A stretch of DNA of 64,000 nt, taken from the NCBI RefSeq assembly GCF_024808255.1, contig NZ_JANTYS010000009.1, forward strand, positions 116,815 through 180,814, in the 5' to 3' direction. Shown piece after piece: positions 16,666 through 24,996 of the stretch. A program made the translations under genes and the position numbers. The notes beneath the pieces are model-generated. The model saw only the letters and a list, made by a program, of their open reading frames with translations, did no database searches and was not told the DNA's origin. How positions within the stretch are numbered: position 1 is the first letter of the stretch; every line of letters begins with the position of its first letter. The stretch is from Mucilaginibacter dorajii. GTDB lineage: Bacteria; Bacteroidota; Bacteroidia; Sphingobacteriales; Sphingobacteriaceae.

Positions 16666-18762
16666 ATGAAAGATAATAAAGATAATAAATCAGAAAGTCC
16701 GAAACCGATAAGGAAAATCCTCAATAAAAAAACACCGCCAAAACCACCTAAGTTTAACATTATGTGGATTTATGGTATCATCGTTTTGGCATTCCTGCTT
16801 GCGTCAACCTTACTGAGCGGCGATGCCGGTAAACGCATAACCTACCAGGACTTTGAAACAAAAATGCTGAAACAGCATGATGTAGATAAGCTTATTGCTT
16901 ATAAAAGCGGCGATTTGATTATTGCCGAGGTATACATTAAAAAAGAGAGTTTAAACAAGCCACAATACAGCGAGCTTAGTAAAGACCAGCATATGTTTGC
17001 AACCGGCAACGGCCCGCAGTACACATTTACTGATGACTCTTACGAAAGTTTAAAGAAATCAATAGCGGCAGCAGAAGCATCTGACCCTACAATAGGCGAT
17101 ATATCACTTGAATTACAACAAGGCCGCGAAAGCTTTTTATCAAACTGGCTGGTACAAGGTGTAATTATGGTGATCTTGTTTGCTGCCGTATGGATCTTCA
17201 TTATGCGCCGCATGAGTGGCGGCTCGGGCGGCGGCCCCGGTGGCCAGATCTTTAACATCGGCAAATCAAAAGCTACTTTATTTGATAAAGAAGCACAGGT
17301 AACTGTTACCTTTAATGACGTTGCCGGTTTGGAAGAAGCCAAACAAGAGGTTATGGAAATTGTAGATTTCCTTAAAAATCCTAAAAAATACACCAACCTG
17401 GGCGGTAAAATTCCTAAAGGAGCGCTGCTTGTAGGCTCGCCGGGTACAGGTAAAACCTTATTAGCTAAAGCTGTTGCCGGCGAAGCACATGTACCATTCT
17501 TCTCACTATCCGGTTCTGATTTTGTGGAGATGTTTGTGGGTGTGGGTGCATCACGTGTACGTGATTTGTTCCGCCAGGCGAAAGACAAAGCCCCTTGTAT
17601 CATATTTATTGACGAGATTGACGCCATTGGCCGCGCCCGTGGTAAAAACAATATTGTTGGCGGTAATGATGAGCGCGAAAACACACTGAACCAGTTATTG
17701 GTTGAGATGGATGGTTTTGGTACCGATTCTGGTATCATCATACTGGCAGCTACCAACCGCCCGGATGTGCTGGATTCTGCCTTATTGCGTCCGGGACGTT
17801 TTGACAGGCAGGTATCTATCGATAAACCGGATTTGAATGGCCGTGAGCAGATCTTTAAAGTTCACTTAAAGCCTATCAAGTTATCTGATGATGTTGACGC
17901 CAAAAAATTATCGGCACAAACACCAGGCTTTGCCGGTGCAGAAATTGCCAACGTTTGTAACGAGGCCGCTTTGATTGCTGCACGTAAAAACAAAGAAGCT
18001 GTTGACATGTCTGATTTTCAGGATGCGATTGACCGCGTAATTGGTGGTTTGGAGAAAAAGAACACCCTGATATCGCCAGAAGAAAAAAACGTTGTCGCTT
18101 ATCACGAAGCCGGGCACGCTATTGCTGGCTGGTTCCTGGAGCATACCGACCCGTTGGTTAAAGTATCTATTGTACCGCGTGGTGTTGCGGCCTTAGGTTA
18201 TGCACAATACTTGCCAAATGAGCGCTTCCTGGTATCTAAGGAAGAGTTAATGGATGATATGATATTATCAATGGGTGGCCGCGTTGCAGAAGATATCACC
18301 TTTGGCAAAATTACCACCGGTGCGTTAAGCGATCTGGAACGCATTACCCGTTTGGCTTATGGCATGGTTAAAATTTATGGTATGAATGCCAAAGTTGGTA
18401 ACCTGTCTTTTTATGATCCGCAGGGCGAAAATCAATTCAGCAAGCCTTACTCAGACGCGACTGCCGAACTAATTGACTCCGAAGTGCGTAACCTGGTTGA
18501 GGAAGTTTATGCCAATACCAAAACACTTTTAATTAAACATCGCGATGGATTAGAAAAGGTAGCTAAAAAGTTATTGGAGAAAGAAGTATTGTTCCAGGCC
18601 GACCTGGAAGATATTTTAGGAAAAAGGCCATTTGAGCACCGCACCGCTTATGATAAGTTTGTTAACGGCGAGCCAGCTTTGATCCCCGATAATAACGCTA
18701 TCCCTGATAGCATTATCAATCCCGAATTATCGTCGATTGATGGGGAAGCACCAAAGCTTTAA
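16666..18762 (+). CDS. ftsH: ATP-dependent zinc metalloprotease FtsH
   Basis: 698 aa. A basic N-terminus precedes membrane segment one (about residues 29-47), then a periplasmic domain and a second membrane segment (about 163-182). AAA+ module: Walker A GSPGTGKT near 256, Walker B CIIFIDEIDAIG, and second region of homology NRPDVLDSALLRPGRFDRQ. Peptidase motif HEAGH near residue 480 with the later glutamate/aspartate ligand region TTGALSDLERIT. FtsH degrades misfolded membrane proteins and regulators at the inner membrane. Follows rsfS by 90 bases with its own promoter and is closed by a terminator. Confidence 0.99.
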   Translation: MKDNKDNKSESPKPIRKILNKKTPPKPPKFNIMWIYGIIVLAFLLASTLLSGDAGKRITYQDFETKMLKQHDVDKLIAYKSGDLIIAEVYIKKESLNKPQYSELSKDQHMFATGNGPQYTFTDDSYESLKKSIAAAEASDPTIGDISLELQQGRESFLSNWLVQGVIMVILFAAVWIFIMRRMSGGSGGGPGGQIFNIGKSKATLFDKEAQVTVTFNDVAGLEEAKQEVMEIVDFLKNPKKYTNLGGKIPKGALLVGSPGTGKTLLAKAVAGEAHVPFFSLSGSDFVEMFVGVGASRVRDLFRQAKDKAPCIIFIDEIDAIGRARGKNNIVGGNDERENTLNQLLVEMDGFGTDSGIIILAATNRPDVLDSALLRPGRFDRQVSIDKPDLNGREQIFKVHLKPIKLSDDVDAKKLSAQTPGFAGAEIANVCNEAALIAARKNKEAVDMSDFQDAIDRVIGGLEKKNTLISPEEKNVVAYHEAGHAIAGWFLEHTDPLVKVSIVPRGVAALGYAQYLPNERFLVSKEELMDDMILSMGGRVAEDITFGKITTGALSDLERITRLAYGMVKIYGMNAKVGNLSFYDPQGENQFSKPYSDATAELIDSEVRNLVEEVYANTKTLLIKHRDGLEKVAKKLLEKEVLFQADLEDILGKRPFEHRTAYDKFVNGEPALIPDNNAIPDSIINPELSSIDGEAPKL

Positions 18763-18780
18763 TAATTAATAACATTATAC

Positions 18781-18813
18781 AAAGCCATCAGCCAAAGCTG
18801 GTGGCTTTCCTTT
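18781..18813 (+). terminator. ftsH terminator
   Basis: Twelve-base stem AAAGCCATCAGC (18781-18792) with GCTGGTGGCTTT (18797-18808, one G-T pair), loop CAAA, then CCTTTTT. It ends only 8 bases before the LUD gene start, so read-through is possible. Confidence 0.85.
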
Positions 18814-18820
18814 TTAAACT

Positions 18821-19468
18821 ATGAGGGATATCACCACATCAAAAGAAAAGCTGTTAAAAAAGATCCGCAAGGCCTTGCTGGAGAAAAGGGATAACCCCTA
18901 TCCGCAGCTGGAAGACCTGCCGCTTTATGCAAGTGATGAAGAAATACCCGAAGTTGTTTTCGCTGAGCAATTTACAGCCGTTAACGGCCAGTTTATTTTT
19001 TGCGAAGATGAAATTCAATTCATAGAAACCTTGCTTTCCCTTGCCGAAGAGCGCAACTGGCATAAAATATATTGCTGGGAGCCTGGCTTGCAGGAAATAC
19101 TCAGCCGCTTTGAATACCCCTTTTACGAAACCGATAAAGATTTTGAACAGGCCGAGGTTGGCTTTACTTTTTGCGAAGCTTTAATAGCCCGTAATGGCAG
19201 CATTCTGCTATCAAACGGTAACATGGCCGGCAGGCGTTTAAGCATTTATCCACCGGTGCATATTGTGCTGGCCTATACCTCGCAAATGGTAATGGACCTA
19301 AAAGACGGCTTTAAACTTCTGAAAGGAAAATACGGCAACAAGCTGCCATCCATGATCAGCAATGTAACCGGGCCAAGCCGCACTGCGGATATTGAAAAAA
19401 CGCTGGTACTTGGGGCTCATGGACCAAAAGAACTGTTCGTGTTTTTGCTGGACGACTCATTAAATTGA
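18821..19468 (+). CDS. LUD domain protein (LutC/YkgG-like)
   Basis: 215 aa. The LUD fold appears as an N-terminal helical region and a C-terminal nucleotide/cofactor-like part: FTFCEALIARNGSILLSNGN, then IYPPVHIVLAY and the hallmark SNVTGPSRTADIEKTLVLGA followed by HGPKELFVFLL. LutC-type proteins help oxidise L-lactate with LutA and LutB, but no lutAB genes are here, so a lactate role is not supported. In Bacteroidota solo LUD genes beside ftsH are common. Specific function unknown. Confidence 0.88.
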   Translation: MRDITTSKEKLLKKIRKALLEKRDNPYPQLEDLPLYASDEEIPEVVFAEQFTAVNGQFIFCEDEIQFIETLLSLAEERNWHKIYCWEPGLQEILSRFEYPFYETDKDFEQAEVGFTFCEALIARNGSILLSNGNMAGRRLSIYPPVHIVLAYTSQMVMDLKDGFKLLKGKYGNKLPSMISNVTGPSRTADIEKTLVLGAHGPKELFVFLLDDSLN

Positions 19469-19709
19469 GGTATCCTCTTGTCACTTTCCAATCAATCCAT
19501 TCAAATTACCCGGCCGTTTGCGCATATTTAAGCCGATTTCGGGTTTAACTTCACATTTGTTTTTATTGCACTTTCACCTGCTTTGTGTCAAAACACGCTA
19601 TAAAACACTCGTTTTCGGTGAATTAACGGTGTGGAAAATCAGTTAAAATACGGGTTGCAACATTCCGTATAAGAATACTAAATTGGTGGCAAACTAACCC
19701 CGATTAAGT

Positions 19710-20087
19710 ATGGAAATAATTGATTTAGCAATTGCAAAACAAATGACAGCGCGTTACGCTTCTACGCGTAAAAGTCTTATCGATTCAACGTATACCATTA
19801 ATGACACCTTATCATCGTGGATCCCAATTGATGATTTGAAAGATTACGTTAATAACCTGCCCGAAACAGCAACGGGGGTACGCGTTTACCTTGCAGCATA
19901 TGATGAAACCGAAACCACCTATCCAAGCCAGACAACCATTATACTGGCTGGAACTGTAAGCGACGATGGTTGTGATAACGACGTTATAAATGGTTATGAA
20001 CCACTGGAAAATGAAGTAGGATTGGGCCCGGTAAACAGAGCAACTAACTGCCCTCCAGACTGCCCTACCTGTCCGCCCTGTGAATAA
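19710..20087 (+). CDS. Small conserved hypothetical protein with Cys/Pro-rich tail
   Basis: 125 aa, soluble, acidic, without a signal peptide. It reads LAIAKQMTARYASTRKSLID, then the segment NDTLSSWIPIDDLKDYV, GVRVYLAAYDETET and QTTIILAGT, and ends in NCPPDCPTCPPCE, with four closely spaced cysteines that could bind a metal. I recognise the general pattern (a short protein with a VRVYLAAY core next to a membrane protein gene) from Bacteroidota but no function. The next gene, 85 bases on, codes for a multi-spanning membrane protein, with a strong hairpin in between. Confidence 0.7.
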   Translation: MEIIDLAIAKQMTARYASTRKSLIDSTYTINDTLSSWIPIDDLKDYVNNLPETATGVRVYLAAYDETETTYPSQTTIILAGTVSDDGCDNDVINGYEPLENEVGLGPVNRATNCPPDCPTCPPCE

Positions 20088-20102
20088 ATAATGATATCCA
20101 TG

Positions 20103-20166
20103 TTCTTAATGATGGTTTATAAATGCATATGATGGTTACTTTTGCATTATAAACCATCATTAAGAA
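20103..20166 (+). promoter_or_regulatory. 24-base-pair hairpin enclosing a promoter -7 box
   Basis: Left arm 20103-20127 and right arm 20143-20166 are complementary over 24 pairs with a single bulged A; the loop is 15 bases. The -7 box TACTTTTG lies at 20137-20144, across the loop and the right arm, and the membrane protein gene starts at 20173. The hairpin may act as terminator for the upstream gene, as an operator, or both. Confidence 0.6.
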
Positions 20167-20172
20167 TATTGG

Positions 20173-20832
20173 ATGTTAAATAGCATATACCTTGTCTCGC
20201 TTCTATTTTCCTTTGCATGCGGGCTACTAAATTACAACCGGCTGCCCAAAGCATACAAATGGCTTACCATCTATCAGCTGTTTGCATTTTGCTATGAACT
20301 GGCTATTGCTAATAAACTGCTTATATGGCATCATACCAATTCATGGTGTAATAACCTGGAGGGAGTAATTGAACTGCTGTTGTTTACCTATCTGCTTGCA
20401 TCCTTTAATGAACTGAAGCCTTATAAAAAAGCGATATATTTAGTTGAGGGACTGGTATTGATTTTCACTTTTGTCGACATCGCTTTTATCCAAGGCTTTT
20501 TTAAATTTGATACGATTGCCACAGTTGTAATGGGTATATTCCTGCTGATATTGGTATTTGCTTATTATTATTTACTACTCACAGAAGCCACCGAGGATCA
20601 AAAACTACTTTACACCCCGGATTTTTTAATGGCATCCGGCTTATCGTTATATTTGCTGGGAACCACCTTCTTTTATGCCTGCTTTAGTTATATGGCCTAT
20701 AAAAATAACCCCACATTTCTTATTGTGGCACGCACTATTCCAAACCTGGCAAACCTCATTTTCGTTTTATTAATAACGCTTGCTCTTTTATGTTTTTTTA
20801 GAAAAAAAAAGCAGTCAATTAACGGATTATAA
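20173..20832 (+). CDS. Multi-spanning membrane protein, unknown function
   Basis: 219 aa with about six membrane segments and a short basic tail (FFRKKKQSINGL). Aromatic-rich, with no charged catalytic pattern visible. Layout (helices spaced evenly, short loops, N-terminus outside) resembles the 7TM-like sensor input domains or small integral membrane proteins found beside two-component genes, but no family can be named. Upstream is the Cys-tailed small protein; 218 bases downstream is a histidine kinase lacking its own sensor domain, so a sensor role is possible but unproven. Confidence 0.75.
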   Translation: MLNSIYLVSLLFSFACGLLNYNRLPKAYKWLTIYQLFAFCYELAIANKLLIWHHTNSWCNNLEGVIELLLFTYLLASFNELKPYKKAIYLVEGLVLIFTFVDIAFIQGFFKFDTIATVVMGIFLLILVFAYYYLLLTEATEDQKLLYTPDFLMASGLSLYLLGTTFFYACFSYMAYKNNPTFLIVARTIPNLANLIFVLLITLALLCFFRKKKQSINGL

Positions 20833-21025
20833 TGCGGATTGGTACAATGCTAAGCTCTAAAACAAATAAGCACCATACATAAATGCCTCTATGGAGTTAG
20901 ATCGTATCCGAAGAGTGTTTCTCATTATAAAACATTTTTGCCATCCTTATTTTAGCTTTACGGCAATAAGCGATTTTTAATTGTTACAATTACCATTTCA
21001 GTAATTTAAAATCTATTACTTAATT

Positions 21026-21033
21026 TACTTTTG
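21026..21033 (+). promoter_or_regulatory. -7 box before the histidine kinase gene
   Basis: TACTTTTG fits TAnnTTTG; the kinase start codon is 18 bases downstream. No convincing -33 box. Confidence 0.4.
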
Positions 21034-21050
21034 ATTTCACGCATCCGTTT

Positions 21051-21881
21051 ATGCCTTATAAAGACGATCAAATTATTCTTATCATAGTTACCGGCACAGC
21101 CTTACTGCTGTTGCTTGGTTTTTTTATGGTGGGTTTTCTGTTGCTATTTCAAAAAAAGCAAAATAAAAACCGGATAGAAAAAGTAGAACTACAGGCGTCT
21201 TTTAAACAGGAGCTGCTGAAAACCCGCATTGAGATACAGGAAGAAACGCTTAACTATGTAAGCCGGGAGTTGCATGACAATATTACCCAGGTATTATCAT
21301 TTATAAAACTCAACCTGGGCTTACTGGGCAATAAACTGCCAGACCCCGAAAAAACAAAACTAAATGACAACCGCGAACTGGTTGCACAAACCATTACCGA
21401 CTTACGCAATCTATCAAAAAGTTTAAGTTTTGAGCATATCAGCGCTTTAGGTTTGGTGAAAACGTTAGAGTTAGAAGCCATCAGGATCAACAAAAGCGGC
21501 CTCATCAATATGGAGCTTTCGGTTGATGGTGAAGCCTATAGCCTGGGCGAGCAACGCGAGCTGGTGCTGTTCAGGATATTCCAGGAAGCATTAAACAACG
21601 CCTTAAAACATGCCGACGCCGCAAACCTAAAAATTGGTTTGTATTATAATACACAAATGTTTAATTTAACCATTCAAGACGATGGCGTTGGTTTTCAGCC
21701 CGAATTGCTTAATGACAAGAGCGGATCTGGGTTGCGTAACATGACAAACAGGGCAGGATTGATTGGTGCAGAGGCCGTTATAAGCAGCTCACCCAAACAA
21801 GGCTGTACTATAAAGCTATCCCTTAACCCCCTGGTACAAGAAATTTATGCTAACGGAACCCATTCAAATAGCCCTGGTTGA
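21051..21881 (+). CDS. NarL-type membrane histidine kinase
   Basis: 276 aa. One membrane segment (about residues 8-32), a short coiled stretch, a HisKA_3 domain with the H-box SRELHDNITQVLSF (His75), and an ATPase domain with FQEALNNALKHADA (N box), DDGVGFQPE (G1) and GSGLRNMTNRAGLIGA (G2). There is no extracellular domain, so it senses through the membrane or a partner, perhaps the membrane protein upstream. It overlaps the response regulator gene by 35 bases, so both are made together. Confidence 0.95.
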   Translation: MPYKDDQIILIIVTGTALLLLLGFFMVGFLLLFQKKQNKNRIEKVELQASFKQELLKTRIEIQEETLNYVSRELHDNITQVLSFIKLNLGLLGNKLPDPEKTKLNDNRELVAQTITDLRNLSKSLSFEHISALGLVKTLELEAIRINKSGLINMELSVDGEAYSLGEQRELVLFRIFQEALNNALKHADAANLKIGLYYNTQMFNLTIQDDGVGFQPELLNDKSGSGLRNMTNRAGLIGAEAVISSSPKQGCTIKLSLNPLVQEIYANGTHSNSPG

Positions 21882-22491
21882 TGATCATCGCCTTTTCAGA
21901 AGCGGTATGTCCGCGCTGATAGAAAGCTTTGGCAACTATAACATACTGTTTGAAGCCGCCCACGGCAAAGAACTGATTGATAATATTACTACCGGCCATA
22001 TCCCCGATATTATTTTACTCGATATCAATATGCCGGTAATGGATGGCATATCAACAGCTCAATGGCTTCGTAAATTTCATCCATCAATAAAGGTTATCAT
22101 TTTATCGATGTTTGAGGATGCCGAAAAAGTATTATCTATGGTTAAGGCCGGGGTAAAAGGCTATCTGTTAAAAGATGCCGAACCTCATGAATTTGAAAAA
22201 GCATTAATTAAAGTAGTGGAGGGCGATTTGTATTATCCAGATTTTGTTACCCGCCATCTGCTGAATAATTTTAACGCCGACAAAGCCGCGCAGGTAAAAC
22301 TAAACCCGCGCGAAATTGAGTTTTTACGCCTCACCAGTACCGAACTTACTTACAAAGAAATTGCCGATACCATGTGCATAAGCGTGCGCACGGTTGATAG
22401 CTACCGCGACCAGCTATTTGAAAAGCTCCAGATAAAAAGTCGTGTTGGCCTTGTTTTATACAGCATAAAAAACAAGCTGATAGAGTTGTAA
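21847..22491 (+). CDS. LuxR/NarL-type response regulator
   Basis: 214 aa. Receiver domain with the acidic pair in IALVDDHRLF, phosphoacceptor Asp59 in IILLDINMPVMDG and the Lys in YLLKDAEPHEF. C-terminal LuxR-type HTH: LNPREIEFLRL, YKEIADTMCISVRTVDSYRD. Cognate partner of the overlapping kinase. Targets cannot be read from the sequence. Confidence 0.97.
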   Translation: MLTEPIQIALVDDHRLFRSGMSALIESFGNYNILFEAAHGKELIDNITTGHIPDIILLDINMPVMDGISTAQWLRKFHPSIKVIILSMFEDAEKVLSMVKAGVKGYLLKDAEPHEFEKALIKVVEGDLYYPDFVTRHLLNNFNADKAAQVKLNPREIEFLRLTSTELTYKEIADTMCISVRTVDSYRDQLFEKLQIKSRVGLVLYSIKNKLIEL

Positions 22492-22512
22492 TTTGCTAAA
22501 TATATTAGCAAA
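22492..22512. promoter_or_regulatory. TTTGCTAA/TTAGCAAA inverted repeat
   Basis: Eight-base perfect arms separated by ATATA, directly after the response regulator stop codon and 8 bases before the radical SAM start. It could be an operator or a weak end-of-gene hairpin. Confidence 0.4.
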
Positions 22513-22520
22513 TTTGCTTT

Positions 22521-23591
22521 ATGGCAAATGAGGATACTCCCGACTTTTTTAAGGGACGAGGTGCGCAGCTTAATACCCACAACAAGTTTCTGAAAAACAA
22601 ATATGTAGCCGAGCATATTGAAGGCCTTGATGAGCCCTTACTTGAAAATAGCGCCACCCAGCTTTTTGAAGAAACACCAAAAAAGATAGTAAGCGAATCA
22701 CACAGCCCCGACCTGAGTCATATGTACTCCATTAACCCATACCAGGGTTGCGAACATGGGTGCATTTATTGCTATGCCCGCAACAGCCACGAATATTATG
22801 GCTTTAGCGCCGGGCTCGACTTTGAGCGAAAAATCATCATCAAGCCAAACGCCCCCGAACTGCTGGAACAATATTTTAATAAAAAGAATTACAAGCCGGT
22901 TTGCATTATGCTATCGGGCAATACAGATTGCTACCAGCCGGTAGAGCGCCGTTTACAGATTACCCGCCGCCTGCTGGAGGTTTTTTTGCAGTATAAAAAC
23001 CCGGTAAGCATCATCACCAAAAATAATGTGATCCTACGCGATATGGATATCCTTACCGAACTTGCCGCCATGAACCTGGTGCACGTTAATGTTTCCATAA
23101 CTTCACTTAATGAACAGTTAAGACAAAAGCTGGAACCTCGCACGGTAACCGCGACGGGCAGGTTATCGGTAGTGCAAAAGTTATCAGAAAAGGGCATCCC
23201 GGTGCGGGTGATGGCGGCACCCATTATTCCCGGTTTAAACAGCAACGAAGTGCCCAACATTATCAAGGCCGCTGCCGACCGTGGCGCATTGGCTGCCGGC
23301 TTTACCATGGTACGCCTGAATGGCAGCATTGCAGAGATCTTTTCTGACTGGATCTATAAAGCATTTCCAGATCGAGCCGAGAAGGTTTTAAACCTGATTA
23401 AATCCTGCCACGACGGCAACCTTAACGACAGCGATTTTGGCCGCCGTATGAGCGGCGAAGGTAAAGTGGCAGAATCTATCCACCAGATGTTTAAAATGGC
23501 TTGTAAGCGCTTTATGGCCGGTCGCGAGATGCCCGAATATGATTACAGTTTATTTGTGCCGAAGAAAGGGAAACAAACGAGTTTGTTTTGA
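22521..23591 (+). CDS. PA0069-family radical SAM protein
   Basis: 356 aa. The cluster motif CEHGCIYCYAR (residues ~77-87) is a CxxxCxxC radical SAM site, preceded by SINPYQGCEHG. LSGNTDCYQPVERRLQITR and ITKNNVILRDMDIL are typical of the spore-photoproduct-lyase-like SplB/PA0069 group. Its substrate is not known for this subgroup; DNA repair has been suggested only from distant similarity. Single gene, 29 bases after the response regulator. Confidence 0.9.
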   Translation: MANEDTPDFFKGRGAQLNTHNKFLKNKYVAEHIEGLDEPLLENSATQLFEETPKKIVSESHSPDLSHMYSINPYQGCEHGCIYCYARNSHEYYGFSAGLDFERKIIIKPNAPELLEQYFNKKNYKPVCIMLSGNTDCYQPVERRLQITRRLLEVFLQYKNPVSIITKNNVILRDMDILTELAAMNLVHVNVSITSLNEQLRQKLEPRTVTATGRLSVVQKLSEKGIPVRVMAAPIIPGLNSNEVPNIIKAAADRGALAAGFTMVRLNGSIAEIFSDWIYKAFPDRAEKVLNLIKSCHDGNLNDSDFGRRMSGEGKVAESIHQMFKMACKRFMAGREMPEYDYSLFVPKKGKQTSLF

Positions 23592-23628
23592 AGCCAGATA
23601 TCTTTAAATTTGTTATGAAGAAATAACT

Positions 23629-23808
23629 ATGATATTAATATTGAAAGACGGGGCTACAACTAAGGAAATTGAAGCTATTGAAAAAAAACTATTCCCAGAA
23701 ACCGTTAACATTGGCTTTGATGCAAAAAAGTACAATGGTAGGATTCGCATGAAAGAAGATCCAATAATTACCCAAGGCAAGTTACGAACTGAATGGGAAA
23801 GAGACTGA
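23629..23808 (+). CDS. Orphan antitoxin-like small protein
   Basis: 59 aa, short frame: starts MILILKDGATTKEIEAIEKK, then VNIGFDAKKYNGRIRMKEDP and ends ITQGKLRTEWERD. The layout (basic-acidic N-terminal part, FDAKKYxGxI, an acidic-proline turn, then a RTEWERD end) resembles small antitoxins that precede PIN-type toxins in Bacteroidota and cyanobacteria; this is from memory of the pattern. No toxin follows: the next frame is DUF2809 on the other strand, six bases away. So it is either an orphan or a remnant of a lost pair. Confidence 0.5.
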   Translation: MILILKDGATTKEIEAIEKKLFPETVNIGFDAKKYNGRIRMKEDPIITQGKLRTEWERD

Positions 23809-23813
23809 CAGAC

Positions 23814-24188
23814 TCAAAACAAACTTCGCTTATTAATCAACCGCTCGATCATTACACCAACTCCTATCCCAACCACATAACACAACAGATCGCTCCACAA
23901 AAAGCCCTCACCTAAAACCAACCTGCCAAAAAGCGTATGCCTTAACTCATTTATCCAGGGCGCTTTGTAAAGCTGGCTAAACTCTATCGCGAAGCAAAAC
24001 AACAAACCGGCTGTGATTGCGAATTTTACAGGTTTATTGATAAACAGGAAGCACATGATAAAGTAGACCATTGTAGCCCAAAGGATATCGCCAATAAACA
24101 GCGGAATGTTTTTAAAATGGCGGGAAAGCAGGCCGATGATAATGGTGGCTGTGGCGAGGATAAAATAGGTTAACCTTGATCTTTGCAT
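23814..24188 (-). CDS. DUF2809 membrane protein
   Basis: 124 aa with about four membrane segments. The family pattern is clear: RLTYFILATATIIIGLLSRH, FIGDILWATMVYFIMC, FAIEFSQLYKAPWINELRHT and GEGFLWSDLLCYVVGIGVG. DUF2809 proteins resemble VanZ in layout but their role is unknown. It follows the zinc-ribbon gene on the same strand, with a terminator between them. Confidence 0.88.
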   Translation of the reverse strand: MQRSRLTYFILATATIIIGLLSRHFKNIPLFIGDILWATMVYFIMCFLFINKPVKFAITAGLLFCFAIEFSQLYKAPWINELRHTLFGRLVLGEGFLWSDLLCYVVGIGVGVMIERLINKRSLF

Positions 24189-24205
24189 AAAACTCAGCTC
24201 ATAAA

Positions 24206-24230
24206 AAAAGGCATCATGAAGATGCCTTTT
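24206..24230 (-). terminator. Terminator after the zinc-ribbon gene
   Basis: Ten-base stem AAAAGGCATC (24206-24215) with GATGCCTTTT (24221-24230), loop of five, followed on the minus strand by a T run (A run at 24203-24209). Confidence 0.85.
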
Positions 24231-24252
24231 ATATAATTTGGTAAGTGAATAC

Positions 24253-24996
24253 TTATACTGTTTCTGCTTCTAAAGCCATTTGCTCATCAACCAGGATACG
24301 ACCGCAATGCTCGCAAACGATGATCTTTTTGCGCTGACGGATATCAGACTGGCGCTGAGGCGGGATCTGGTTAAAACAACCAGAGCATGAATCGCGCTGA
24401 ATGGTTACTACCGCTAAACCATTTTTTGCATTTTGACGCAAACGGTTGTAAGCAGTTAATAAACGCTCTTCGATGTTAGGGATCGCTTTTTCTGCCTGGG
24501 CATTCAATTCGTTCTCTTCTTTTTCAGTTTCGGCGGTAATGGTGCCTAACTCATCTTTTTTAGCGTTAAGGTCGCTTTTACGGGATTCCAGATCGGCAAG
24601 GGCTTTTTCGTAAACCTGGGTTTTTGAAGTGATCTCAAAACCATATTCCCTTATCTTTTTCTCGCTCACCTGAATATCTAAGCCTTGTATCTCAATTTCT
24701 TTTGATATAGCATCGTACTCACGGTTGTTCTTAACTTCGTTAAGCTGAGTTTCGTATTTTTTGATATTAGCCTGAGCATCTTTGATCAGGTTTTTGCGGG
24801 TTACAATCTCATCCTCTACATCGTCAAGCTCATATTTGATTTTCTGAATGCGGGTTTCAAGACCTGCAACATCATCTTCCAAATCAGCAACTTCCATTGG
24901 CAGCTCGCCGCGTACCTGGCGGATTCTGTCAATTTTGGTGTGGATGGTTTGTAGTTCGTATAAAGCTTTAAGCTTTTGTTCTACGGTTTGTTCCAT
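24253..24996 (-). CDS. Coiled-coil protein with C-terminal C4 zinc ribbon
   Basis: 247 aa. Residues ~10-185 form long coiled coils (LYELQTIHTKIDRIRQVRGE onward, with many E/K heptads). The C-terminus holds four cysteines in CSGCFNQIPP and CEHCGRIL, the zf-RING_7 type zinc ribbon. Similar proteins in other bacteria bind nucleic acid or the flagellar/virulence machinery, but in Bacteroidota the role is unknown. Its start overlaps the Nif3 stop by one base, so the pair is translationally coupled, as is common for these two families. Confidence 0.9.
   Translation of the reverse strand: MEQTVEQKLKALYELQTIHTKIDRIRQVRGELPMEVADLEDDVAGLETRIQKIKYELDDVEDEIVTRKNLIKDAQANIKKYETQLNEVKNNREYDAISKEIEIQGLDIQVSEKKIREYGFEITSKTQVYEKALADLESRKSDLNAKKDELGTITAETEKEENELNAQAEKAIPNIEERLLTAYNRLRQNAKNGLAVVTIQRDSCSGCFNQIPPQRQSDIRQRKKIIVCEHCGRILVDEQMALEAETV

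Noticed and set aside
18821..19468. lutC of a lactate-use operon
   Set aside because: No lutA or lutB genes nearby; only the LUD domain can be claimed.
20103..20166. Invertible promoter flanked by inverted repeats
   Set aside because: The region between arms is only 15 bases and no invertase gene is near; a hairpin is more likely.
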